From NCBI GenBank assembly GCA_964016885.1, contig OZ024747.1, forward strand, positions 61,795,897 through 61,859,896: a stretch of 64,000 nt of DNA, in the 5' to 3' direction. Made by a program: the position numbers and the translations under genes. Origin of the DNA: Eledone cirrhosa (taxonomy: Eukaryota > Mollusca > Cephalopoda > Octopoda > Eledonidae). Below, piece after piece: positions 13,501 through 26,200 of this stretch (position 1 is its first letter; each line of letters begins with the position of its first letter). The notes beneath the pieces were generated by a model. The model was given only the letters and a program-made list of their open reading frames with translations, made no database searches and had not been told where the DNA came from.

Positions 13501-16500
13501 GTTCTGGACTCAGCCTCGTTCTGGACTCAGCCTCGTTCTGGACACAGCCTCGTTCTGAACTCAGCCTCGTTCGGGACAGAGCCTCGTTCTGGACTCAGCC
13601 TCGTTCTGGACTCAGCCTCGTTCTGGACTCAGCCTCGTTCTGGACTCAGCCTCGTTCTGGACACAGCCTCGTTCTGGACACAGCCTCGTTCTGAACTCAG
13701 CCTCGTTCTGGACACAGCCTCGTTCTGGACTCAGCCTCGTTCTGGACGCAGCCTCGTTCTGGACTCAGCCTCGTTCTGGACGCAGCCTCGTTCTGGACTC
13801 AGCCTCGTTCTGGACTCAGCCTCGTTCTGGACTCAGCCTCGTTCTGGACACAGCCTCGTTCTGGACACAGCCTCGATCTGAACTCAGCCTCAGTCTGGAC
13901 ACAGCCTCGTTCTGGACTCAGCCTCGTTCTGGACTCAGCCTCGTTCTGGACTCAGCCTCGTTCTGGACGCAGCCTCGTTCTGAACTCAGCCTCGTTCTGG
14001 ACGCAGCCTCGTTCTGGACGCAGCCTCGTTCTGGACACAGCCTCGTTCTGAACTCAGCCTCGTTCTGGACACAGCCTCGTTCTGGACTCAGCCTCGTTCT
14101 GGACTCAGCCTCGTTCTGGACGCAGCCTCGTTCTGGACGCAGCCTCGTTCTGGACGCAGCCTCGTTCTGGACTCAGCCTCGTTCTGGACGCAGCCTCGTT
14201 CTGGACGCAGCCTCGTTCTGGACTCAGCCTCGTTCTGGACGCAGCCTCGTTCTGGACTCAGCCTCGTTCTGGACGCAGCCTCGTTCTGGACTCAGCCTCG
14301 TTCTGGACTCAGCCTCGTTCTGGACTCAGCCTCGTTCTGGACACAGCCTCGTTCTGGACACAGCCTCGTTCTGAACTCAGCCTCGTTCTGGACACAGCCT
14401 CGTTCTGGACTCAGCCTCGTTCTGGACGCAGCCTCGTTCTGGACTCAGCCTCGTTCTGGACGCAGCCTCGTTCTGGACTCAGCCTCGTTCTGGACTCAGC
14501 CTCGTTCTGGACTCAGCCTCGTTCTGGACACAGCCTGGTTCTGGACACAGCCTCGTTCTGAACTCAGCCTCGTTCTGGACTCAGCCTCGTTCTGGACACA
14601 GCCTCGTTCTGGACACAGCCTCGTTCTCAACTCAGCCTCGTTCTGGACTCAGCCTCGTTCTGGACTCAGCCTCGTTCTGGACTCAGCCTCGTTCTGGTCT
14701 CAGCCTCGTTCTGGACTCAGCCTCGTTCTCGACACAGCCTCGTTCTGGACTCAGCCTCGTTCTTGACACAGCCTCGTTCTGAACTCAGCCTCGTTCTGGA
14801 CTCAGCCTCGTTCTGGACTCAGCCTCGTTCTGGTCTCAGCCTCGTTCTGGACTCAGCCTCGTTCTCGACACAGCCTCGTTCTGGACTCAGCCTCGTTCTG
14901 GACACAGCCTCGTTCTGAACTCAGCCTCGTTCTGGACACAGCCTCGTTCTGGACTCAGCCTCGTTCTGGAATCAGCCTCGTTCTGGACGCAGCCTCGTTC
15001 TGAACTCAGCCTCGTTCTCGACACAGCCTCGTTCTGGACTCAGCCTCGTTCTGGACTCAGCCTCGTTCTGGACGCAGCCTCGTTCTGGACGCAGCCTCGT
15101 TCTGGACTCAGCCTCGTTCTGGACTCAGCCTCGTTCTGGACTCAGCCTCGTTCTGGTCTCAGCCTCGTTCTGGACTCAGCCTCGTTCTCGACACAGCCTC
15201 GTTCTGGACTCAGCCTCGTTCTGGACACAGCCTCGTTCTGAACTCAGCCTCGTTCTGGACACAGCCTCGTTCTGGACTCAGCCTCGTTCTGGAATCAGCC
15301 TCGTTCTGGACGCAGCCTCGTTCTGAACTCAGCCTCGTTCTCGACGCAGCCTCGTTCTGGACTCAGCCTCGTTCTGGACGCAGCCTCGTTCTGAACTCAG
15401 CCTCGTTCTGGACACAGCCTCGTTCTGGACTCAGCCTCGTTCTGGACTCAGCCTCGTTCTGGACTCAGCCTCGTTCTGGACGCAGCCTCGTTCTGGACTC
15501 AGCCTCGTTCTGAACTCAGCCTCGTTCTGGACGCAGCCTCGTTCTGGACGCAGCCTCGTTTGGACTCAGCCTCGTTCTGGACACAGCCTCGTTCTGGACA
15601 CAGCCTCGTTCTGGACTCAGCCTCGTTCTGGACTCAGCCTCGTTCTGGACGCAGCCTCGTTCTGGACGCAGCCTCGTTCTGGACGCAGTCTCGTTCTGGT
15701 CTCAGCCTCGTTCTGGACTCAGCCTCGTTCTGGACGCAGCCTCGTTCTGGACGCAGCCTCGTTCTGGACTCAGCCTCGTTCTGGACGCAGCCTCGTTCTG
15801 GACTCAGCCTCGTTCTGGACGCAGCCTCGTTCTGGACTCAGCCTCGTTCTGGATTCAGCCTCGTTCTGGACTCAGCCTCGTTCTGGACACAGCCTCGTTC
15901 TGGACGCAGCCTCGTTCTGGACGCAGTCTCGTTCTGGTCTCAGCCTCGTTCTGGACTCAGCCTCGTTCTGGACGCAGCCTCGTTCTAGACGCAGCCTCGT
16001 TCTGGACTCAGCCTCGTTCTGGACGCAGCCTCGTTCTGGACTCAGCCTCGTTCTGGACGCAGCCTCGTTCTGGACTCAGCCTCGTTCTGGATTCAGCCTC
16101 GTTCTGGACTCAGCCTCGTTCTGGACACAGCCTCGTTCTGAACTCAGCCTCGTTCTGGACACAGCCTCGTTCTGGACTCAGCCTCGTTCTGGACTCAGCC
16201 TCGTTCTGGACTCAGCCTCGTTCTGGACTCAGCCTCGTTTTGGACAGAGCCTCGTTCTGGACACAGCCTCGTTCTGAACTCAGCCTCGTTCTGGACACAG
16301 CCTCGTTCTGGACTCAGCCTCGTTCTGGACGCAGCCTCGTTCTGGACTCAGCCTCGTTCTGGACGCAGCCTCGTTCTGGACTCAGCCTCGTTCTGGACTC
16401 AGCCTCGTTCTGGACTCAGCCTCGTTCTGGACACAGCCTCGTTCTGGACACAGCCTCGTTCTGAACTCAGCCTCGTTCTGGACACAGCCTCGTTCTGGAC

Positions 16501-19500
16501 TCAGCCTCGTTCTGGACTCAGCCTCGTTCTGGACTCAGCCTCGTTCTGGTCTCAGCCTCGTTCTGGACTCAGCCTCGTTCTCGACACAGCCTCGTTCTGG
16601 ACTCAGCCTCGTTCTGGACACAGCCTCGTTCTGAACTCAGCCTCGTTCTGGACACAGCCTCGTTCTGGACTCAGCCTCGTTCTGGAATCAGCCTCGTTCT
16701 GGACGCAGCCTCGTTCTGAACTCAGCCTCGTTCTCGACACAGCCTCGTTCTGGACTCAGCCTCGTTCTGGACTCAGCCTCGTTCTGGACGCAACCTCGGT
16801 CTGGACTCAGCCTCGTTCTGGACGCAGCCTCGTTCTGGACTCAGCCTCGTTCTGGACTCAGCCTCGTTCTGGACTCAGCCTCGTTCTGGACACAGCCTCG
16901 TTCTGAACTCAGCCTCGTTCTTGACACAGCCTCGTTCTGGACTCAGCCTCGTTCTGGACTCAGCCTCGTTCTGGACTCAGCCTCGTTCTGGACTCAGCCT
17001 CGTTCTGGACACAGCCTCGTTCTGGACACAGCCTCGTTCTGAACTCAGCCTCGTTCTGGACACAGCCTCGTTCTGGACTCAGCCTCGTTCTGGACGCAGC
17101 CTCGTTCTGGACTCAGCCTCGTTCTGGACGCAGCCTCGTTCTGGACTCAGCCTCGTTCTGGACTCAGCCTCGTTCTGGACTCAGCCTCGTTCTGGACACA
17201 GCCTCGTTCTGGACACAGCCTCGATCTGAACTCAGCCTCGTTCTGGACACAGCCTCGTTCTGGACTCAGCCTCGTTCTGGACTCAGCCTCGTTCTGGACT
17301 CAGCCTCGTTCTGGACGCAGCCTCGTTCTGGACTCAGCCTCGTTCTGAACTCAGCCTCGTTCTGGACGCAGCCTCGTTCTGGACGCAGCCTCGTTTGGAC
17401 TCAGCCTCGTTCTGGACACAGCCTCGTTCTGGACACAGCCTCGTTCTGAACTCAGCCTCGTTCTGGACACAGCCTCGTTCTGGACTCAGCCTCGTTCTGG
17501 ACTCAGCCTCGTTCTGGACGCAGCCTCGTTCTGGACGCAGCCTCGTTCTGGACGCAGTCTCGTTCTGGTCTCAGCCTCGTTCTGGACTCAGCCTCGTTCT
17601 GGACGCAGCCTCGTTCTGGACGCAGCCTCGTTCTGGACTCAGCCTCGTTCTGGACGCAGCCTCGTTCTGGACTCAGCCTCGTTCTGGACGCAGCCTCGTT
17701 CTGGACTCAGCCTCGATCTGGATTCAGCCTCGTTCTGGACTCAGCCTCGTTCTGGACACAGCCTCGTTCTGAACTCAGCCTCGTTCTGGACACAGCCTCG
17801 TTCTGGACTCAGCCTCGTTCTGGACTCAGCCTCGTTCTGGACTCAGCCTCGTTCTGGACTCAGCCTCGTTCTGGACACAGCCTCGTTCTGGACACAGCCT
17901 CGTTCTGAACTCAGCCTCGTTCTGGACACAGCCTCGTTTTGAACTCAGCCTCGTTCTGGACTCAGCCTCGTTCTGGACACAGCCTCGTTCTGGACACAGC
18001 CTCGTTCTGAACTCAGCCTCGTTCTGGAGACAGCCTCGTTCTGGACTCAGCCTCGTTCTGGACGCAGCCTCGTTCTGGACTCAGCCTCGTTCTGGACGCA
18101 GCCTCGTTGTGGACTCAGCCTCGTTCTGGACTCAGCCTCGTTCTGGACTCAGCCTCGTTCCGGACTCAGCCTCGTTCTGGACGCAACCTCGTTCTGGACT
18201 CAGCCTCGTTCTGGACTCAGCTTCGTTCTGGACTCAGCCTCGTTCTGGACGCAGCCTCGTTCTGGACGCAGCCTCGTTCTGGACTCAGCCTCGTTCTGGA
18301 CTCAGCCTCGTTCTGGACTCAGCCTCGTTCTGGACACAGCCTCGTTCTGGACACAGCCTCGTTCTGAACTCAGCCTCGTTCTGTCACAGCCTCGTTCTGG
18401 ACTCAGCCTCGTTCTGGACTCAGCCTCGTTCTGGACTCAGCCTCGTTCTGGACGCAGCCTCGTTCTGGACGCAGCCTCGTTCTGGACGCAGCCTCGTTCT
18501 GGACTCAGCCTCGTTCTGGACTCAGCCTCGTTCTGGACACAGCCTCGTTCTGAACTCAGCCTCGTTCTGGTCTCAGCCTCGTTCTGGAATCAGCCTCGTT
18601 ATGGACGCAGCCTCGTTCTGGAATCAGCCTCGTTCTGGACGCAGCCTCGTTCTGAACTCAGCCTCGTTCTCGACACAGCCTCGTTCTGGACTCAGCCTCG
18701 TTCTGGACTCAGCCTCGTTCTGGACGCAACCTCGGTCTGGACTCAGCCTCGTTCTGGACGCAGCCTCGTTCTGGACTCAGCCTCGTTCTGGACTCAGCCT
18801 CGTTCTGGACTCAGCCTCGTTCTGGACACAGCCTCGTTCTGAACTCAGCCTCGTTCTGGACACAGCCTCGTTCTGGACTCAGCCTCGTTCTGGACTCAGC
18901 CTCGTTCTGGACTCAGCCTCGTTCTGGACTCAGCCTCGTTCTGGACACAGCCTCGTTCTGGACACAGCCTCGTTCTGAACTCAGCCTCGTTCTGGACACA
19001 GCCTCGTTCTGGACTCAGCCTCGTTCTGGACGCAGCCTCGTTCTGGACTCAGCCTCGTTCTGGACGCAGCCTCGTTCTGGACTCAGCCTCGTTCTGGACT
19101 CAGCCTCGTTCTGGACTCAGCCTCGTTCTGGACACAGCCTCGTTCTGGACACAGCCTCGATCTGAACTCAGCCTCAGTCTGGACACAGCCTCGTTCTGGA
19201 CTCAGCCTCGTTCTGGACTCAGCCTCGTTCTGGACTCAGCCTCGTTCTGGACGCAGCCTCGTTCTGGACTCAGCCTCGTTCTGAACTCAGCCTCGTTCTG
19301 GACGCAGCCTCGTTCTGGACGCAGCCTCGTTCTGGACACAGCCTCGTTCTGAACTCAGCCTCGTTCTGGACACAGCCTCGTTCTGGACTCAGCCTCGTTC
19401 TGGACTCAGCCTCGTTCTGGACGCAGCCTCGTTCTGGACGCAGCCTCGTTCTGGACGCAGCCTCGTTCTGGACTCAGCCTCGTTCTGGACGCAGCCTCGT

Positions 19501-21172
19501 TCTGGACGCAGCCTCGTTCTGGACTCAGCCTCGTTCTGGACGCAGCCTCGTTCTGGACTCAGCCTCGTTCTGGACGCAGCCTCGTTCTGGACTCAGCCTC
19601 GTTCTGGACTCAGCCTCGTTCTGGACTCAGCCTCGTTCTGGACACAGCCTCGTTCTGAACTCAGCCTCGTTCTGGACACAGCCTCGTTCTGGACTCAGCC
19701 TCGTTCTGGACTCAGCCTCGTTCTGGACTCAGCCTCGTTCTGGACTCAGCCTCGTTCTGGACACAGCCTCGTTCTGGACACAGCCTCGTTCTGAACTCAG
19801 CCTCGTTCTGGACACAGCCTCGTTCTGGACTCAGCCTCGTTCTGGACGCAGCCTCGTTCTGGACTCAGCCTCGTTCTGGACGCAGCCTCGTTCTGGACTC
19901 AGCCTCGTTCTGGACTCAGCCTCGTTCTGGACTCAGCCTCGTTCTGGACACAGCCTGGTTCTGGACACAGCCTCGTTCTGAACTCAGCCTCGTTCTGGAC
20001 TCAGCCTCGTTCTGGACACAGCCTCGTTCTGGACACAGCCTCGTTCTCAACTCAGCCTCGTTCTGGACTCAGCCTCGTTCTGGACTCAGCCTCGTTCTGG
20101 ACTCAGCCTCGTTCTGGTCTCAGCCTCGTTCTGGACTCAGCCTCGTTCTCGACACAGCCTCGTTCTGGACTCAGCCTCGTTCTGGACACAGCCTCGTTCT
20201 GAACTCAGCCTCGTTCTGGACACAGCCTCGTTCTGGACTCAGCCTCGTTCTGGAATCAGCCTCGTTCTGGACGCAGCCTCGTTCTGAACTCAGCCTCGTT
20301 CTCGACACAGCCTCGTTCTGGACTCAGCCTCGTTCTGGACTCAGCCTCGTTCTGGACGCAGCCTCGTTCTGGACGCAGCCTCGTTCTGGACTCAGCCTCG
20401 TTCTGGACTCAGCCTCGTTCTGGACTCAGCCTCGTTCTGGTCTCAGCCTCGTTCTGGACTCAGCCTCGTTCTCGACACAGCCTCGTTCTGGACTCAGCCT
20501 CGTTCTGGACACAGCCTCGTTCTGAACTCAGCCTCGTTCTGGACACAGCCTCGTTCTGGACTCAGCCTCGTTCTGGAATCAGCCTCGTTCTGGACGCAGC
20601 CTCGTTCTGAACTCAGCCTCGTTCTCGACGCAGCCTCGTTCTGGACTCAGCCTCGTTCTGGACGCAGCCTCGTTCTGAACTCAGCCTCGTTCTGGACACA
20701 GCCTCGTTCTGGACTCAGCCTCGTTCTGGACTCAGCCTCGTTCTGGACTCAGCCTCGTTCTGGACGCAGCCTCGTTCTGGACTCAGCCTCGTTCTGAACT
20801 CAGCCTCGTTCTGGACGCAGCCTCGTTCTGGACGCAGCCTCGTTTGGACTCAGCCTCGTTCTGGACACAGCCTCGTTCTGGACACAGCCTCGTTCTGGAC
20901 TCAGCCTCGTTCTGGACTCAGCCTCGTTCTGGACGCAGCCTCGTTCTGGACGCAGCCTCGTTCTGGACGCAGTCTCGTTCTGGTCTCAGCCTCGTTCTGG
21001 ACTCAGCCTCGTTCTGGACGCAGCCTCGTTTTGGACGCAGCCTCGTTCTGGACTCAGCCTCGTTCTGGACGCAGCCTCGTTCTGGACTCAGCCTCGTTCT
21101 GGACGCAGCCTCGTTCTGGACTCAGCCTCGTTCTGGATTCAGCCTCGTTCTGGACTCAGCCTCGTTCTGGAC
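10600..21172 (+). repeat. Tandem duplication of about 5.28 kb within 17A
   Basis: Copy one is about 10600-15888 and copy two about 15889-21172. Rare units recur at a constant 5,284-bp offset: the 16-bp unit at 12111 and 17395, the 'cttgac' unit at 11637 and 16921, the 'ttttggacagag' unit at 10956 and 16240, the 'ttatggacgcag' unit at 13317 and 18601, and 15560 and 20844. The offset shifts to 5,420 bp around 14531/19951 (eight units more in copy two) and returns to 5,284 bp, because copy one carries a compensating stretch near 14780-14900. The left edge is set by a cgcag/cacag difference near 10604/15888 and the right edge by divergence near 15893/21177. Confidence 0.85.
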
Positions 21173-23269
21173 ACAGCCTCGTTCTGAACTCAGCCTCGTT
21201 CTGGACACAGCCTCGTTCTGGACTCAGCCTCGTTCTGGACTCAGCCTCGTTCTGGACTCAGCCTCGTTCTGGACACAGCCTCGTTCTGGACACAGCCTCG
21301 TTCTGAACTCAGCCTCGTTCTGGACACAGCCTCGTTCTGGACTCAGCCTCGTTCTGGACTCAGCCTCGTTCTGGACGCAGCCTCGTTCTGGACGCAGCCT
21401 CGTTCTGGACGCAGTCTCGTTCTGGTCTCAGCCTCGTTCTGGACTCAGCCTCGTTCTGGACGCAGCCTCGTTCTGGACGCAGCCTCGTTCTGGACTCAGC
21501 CTCGTTCTGGACGCAGCCTCGTTCTGGACTCAGCCTCGTTCTGGACGCAGCCTCGTTCTGGACTCAGCCTCGTTCTGGATTCAGCCTCGTTCTGGACTCA
21601 GCCTCGTTCTGGACACAGCCTCGTTCTGAACTCAGCCTCGTTCTGGACACAGCCTCGTTCTGGACTCAGCCTCGTTCTGGACTCAGCCTCGTTCTGGACA
21701 CAGCCTCGTTCTGGACACAGCCTCGTTCTGAACTCAGCCTCGTTCTGGACACAGCCTCGTTCTGAACTCAGCCTCGTTCTGGACTCAGCCTCGTTCTGGA
21801 CACAGCCTCATTCTGGACGCAGCCTCGTTCTGGACTCAGCCTCGTTCTGGACGCAGCCTCGTTCTGGACTCAGCCTCGTTCTGGATTCAGCCTCGTTCTG
21901 GAGACAGCCTCGTTCTGGACTCAGCCTCGTTCTGGACGCAGCCTCGTTCTGGACTCAGCCTCGTTCTGGACGCAGCCTCGTTCTGGACTCAGCCTCGTTC
22001 TGGACTCAGCCTCGTTCTGGACTCAGCCTCGTTCTGGACTCAGCCTCGTTCTGGACGCAACCTCGTTCTGGACTCAGCCTCGTTCTGGACTCAGCCTCGT
22101 TCTGGACTCAGCCTCGTTCTGGACGCAGCCTCGTTCTGGACGCAGCCTCGTTCTGGACTCAGCCTCGTTCTGGACGCAGCCTCGTTCTGGACTCAGCCTC
22201 GTTCTGGACGCAGCCTCGTTCTGGACTCAGCCTCGTTCTGGACTCAGCCTCGTTCTGGACTCAGCCTCGTTCTGGACACAGCCTCGTTCTGGACACAGCC
22301 TCGTTCTGAACTCAGCCTCGTTCTGTCACAGCCTCGTTCTGGACTCAGCCTCGTTCTGGACTCAGCCTCGTTCTGGACTCAGCCTCGTTCTGGACGCAGC
22401 CTCGTTCTGGACGCAGCCTCGTTCTGGACGCAGCCTCGTTCTGGATCAGCCTCGTTCTGGACTCAGCCTCGTTCTGGACACAGCCTCGTTCTGAACTCAG
22501 CCTCGTTCTGGTCTCAGCCTCGTTCTGGAATCAGCCTCGTTATGGACGCAGCCTCATTCTGGAATCAGCCACGTTCTGGACGCAGCCTCGTTCTGAACTC
22601 AGCCTCGTTCTCGACGCAGCCTCGTTCTCGACTCAGCCTCGTTCTGGACTCAGCCTCGTTCTGGACGCAACCTCGGTCTGGACTCAGCCTCGTTCTGGAC
22701 GCAGCCTCGTTCTGGACTCAGCCTCGTTCTGGACTCAGCCTCGTTCTGGACTCAGCCTCGTTCTGGACACAGCCTCGTTCTGAACTCAGCCTCGTTCTGG
22801 ACACAGCCTCGTTCTGGACTCAGCCTCGTTCTGGACTCAGCCTCGTTCTGGACTCAGCCTCGTTCTGGACACAGCCTCGTTCTGGACACAGCCTCGTTCT
22901 GAACTCAGCCTCGTTCTGGACACAGCCTCGTTCTGGACTCAGCCTCGTTCTGGACGCAGCCTCGTTCTGGACTCAGCCTCGTTCTGGACGCAGCCTCGTT
23001 CTGGACTCAGCCTCGTTCTGGACTCAGCCTCGTTCTGGACTCAGCCTCGTTCTGGACACAGCCTCGTTCTGGACACAGCCTCGATCTGAACTCAGCCTCG
23101 TTCTGGACACAGCCTCGTTCTGGACTCAGCCTCGTTCTGGACTCAGCCTCGTTCTGGACTCAGCCTCGTTCTGGACGCAGCCTCGTTCTGGACTCAGCCT
23201 CGTTCTGAACTCAGCCTCGTTCTGGACGCAGCCTCGTTCTGGACGCAGCCTCGTTCTGGACACAGCCTC

Positions 23270-26200
23270 GTTCTGAACTCAGCCTCGTTCTGGACACAGC
23301 CTCGTTCTGGACTCAGCCTCGTTCTGGACTCAGCCTCGTTCTGGACGCAGCCTCGTTCTGGACGCAGCCTCGTTCTGGACGCAGCCTCGTTCTGGACTCA
23401 GCCTCGTTCTGGACGCAGCCTCGTTCTGGAAGCAGCCTCGTTCTGGACTCAGCCTCGTTCTGGACGCAGCCTCGTTCTGGACTCAGCCTCGTTCTGGACG
23501 CAGCCTCGTTCTGGACTCAGCCTCGTTCTGGACTCAGCCTCGTTCTGGACTCAGCCTGGTTCTGGACTCAGCCTCGTTCTGGACACAGCCTCGTTCTGAA
23601 CTCAGCCTCGTTCTGGACACAGCCTCGTTCTGGACTCAGCCTCGTTCTGGACTCAGCCTCGTTCTGGACTCAGCCTCGTTCTGGACCTAGCCTCGTTCTG
23701 GACACAGCCTCGTTCTGGACACAGCCTCGTTCTGAACTCAGCCTCGTTCTGGACACAGCCTCGTTCTGGACTCAGCCTCGTTCTGGACGCAGCCTCGTTC
23801 TGGACTCAGCCTCGTTCTGGACTCAGCCTCGTTCTGGACTCAGCCTCGTTCTGGACTCAGCCTCGTTCTGGACACAGCCTCGTTCTGGACACAGCCTGGT
23901 TCTGGACACAGCCTCGTTCTGAACTCAGCCTCGTTCTGGACTCAGCCTCGTTCTGGACACAGCCTCGTTCTGGACACAGCCTCGTTCTGAACTCAGCCTC
24001 GTTCTGGAGACAGCCTCGTTCTGGACTCAGCCTCGTTCTGGACGCAGCCTCGTTCTGGACTCAGCCTCGTTCTGGACGCAGCCTCGTTCTGGACTCAGCC
24101 TCGTTCTGGACTCAGCCTCGTTCTGGACTCAGCCTCGTTCTGGACGCAACCTCGTTCTGGACTCAGCCTCGTTCTGGACTCAGCCTCGTTCTGGACTCAG
24201 CCTCGTTCTGGACGCAGCCTCGTTCTGGACGCAGCCTCGTTCTGGACTCAGCCTCGTTCTGGACGCAGCCTCGTTCTGGACTCAGCCTCGTTCTGGACGC
24301 AGCCTCGTTCTGGACTCAGCCTCGTTCTGGACTAAGCCTCGTTCTGGACTCAGCCTCGTTCTGGACACAGCCTCGTTCTGAACTCAGCCTCGTTCTGGAC
24401 ACAGCCTCGTTCTGGATTCAGCCTCGTTCTGGACTCAGCCTCGTTCTGGACTCAGCCTCGTTCTGGACTCAGCCTCGTTCTGGACACAGCCTCGTTCTGG
24501 ACACAGCCTCGTTCTGAACTCAGCCTCGTTCTGGACACAGCCTCGTTCTGGACTCAGCCTCGTTCTGGACGCAGCCTCGTTCTGGACTCAGCCTCGTTCT
24601 GGACGCAGCCTCGTTCTGGACTCAGCCTCGTTCTGGACTCAGCCTCGTTCTGGACTCAGCCTCGTTCTGGACACAGCCTCGTTCTGGACACAGCCTCGAT
24701 CTGAACTCAGCCTCGTTCTGGACACAGCCTCGTTCTGGACTCAGCCTCGTTCTGGACTCAGCCTCGTTCTGGACTCAGCCTCGTTCTGGACGCAGCCTCG
24801 TTCTGGACTCAGCCTCGTTCTGAACTCAGCCTCGTTCTGGACGCAGCCTCGTTCTGGACGCAGCCTCGTTCTGGACACAGCCTCGTTCTGAACTCAGCCT
24901 CGTTCTGGACACAGCCTCGTTCTGGACTCAGCCTCGTTCTGGACACAGCCTCGTTCTGGACGCAGCCTCGTTCTGGACGCAGCCTCGTTCTGGACGCAGC
25001 CTCGTTCTGGACTCAGCCTCGTTCTGGACGCAGCCTCGTTCTGGACGCAGCCTCGTTCTGGACTCAGCCTCGTTCTGGACGCAGCCTCGTTCTGGACTCA
25101 GCCTCGTTCTGGACTCAGCCTCGTTCTGGACGCAGCCTCGTTCTGGACTCAGCCTCGTTCTGGACTCAGCCTCGTTCTGGACTCAGCCTCGTTCTGGACA
25201 CAGCCTCGTTCTGAACTCAGCCTCGTTCTGGACTCAGCCTCGTTCTGGACGCAACCTCGTTCTGGACTCAGCCTCGTTCTGGACTCAGCCTCGTTCTGGA
25301 CGCAGCCTCGTTCTGGACTCAGCCTCGTTCTGGACGCAGCCTCGTTCTGGACTCAGCCTCGTTCTGGACGCAGCCTCGTTCTGGACTCAGCCTCGTTCTG
25401 GACTAAGCCTCGTTCTGGACTCAGCCTCGTTCTGGACACAGCCTCGTTCTGGACACAGCCTCGTTCTGAACTCAGCCTCGTTCTGGACACAGCCTCGTTC
25501 TGGACTCAGCCTCGTTCTGGACTCAGCCTCGTTCTGGACTCAGCCTCGTTCTGGACTCAGCCTCGTTCTGGACACAGCCTCGTTCTGGACACAGCCTCGT
25601 TCTGAACTCAGCCTCGTTCTGGACACAGCCTCGTTCTGGACTCAGCCTCGTTCTGGACGCAGCCTCGTTCTGGACTCAGCCTCGTTCTGGACGCAGCCTC
25701 GTTCTGGACTCAGCCTCATTCTGGACTCAGCCTCGTTCTGGACTCAGCCTCGTTCTGGACACAGCCTCGTTCTGGACACAGCCTCGATCTGAACTCAGCC
25801 TCGTTCTGGACACAGCCTCGTTCTGGACTCAGCCTCGTTCTGGACTCAGCCTCGTTCTGGACGCAGCCTCGTTCTGGACTCAGCCTCGTTCTGAACTCAG
25901 CCTCGTTCTGGACGCAGCCTCGTTCTGGACGCAGCCTCGTTCTGGACACAGCCTCGTTCTGAACTCAGCCTCGTTCTGGACACAGCCTCGTTCTGGACTC
26001 AGCCTCGTTCTGGACTCAGCCTCGTTCTGGACGCAGCCTCGTTCTGGACGCAGCCTCGTTCTGGACGCAGCCTCGTTCTGGACTCAGCCTCGTTCTGGAC
26101 GCAGCCTCGTTCTGGACGCAGCCTCGTTCTGGACTCAGCCTCGTTCTGGACGCAGCCTCGTTCTGGACTCAGCCTCGTTCTGAACTCAGCCTCGTTCTGG

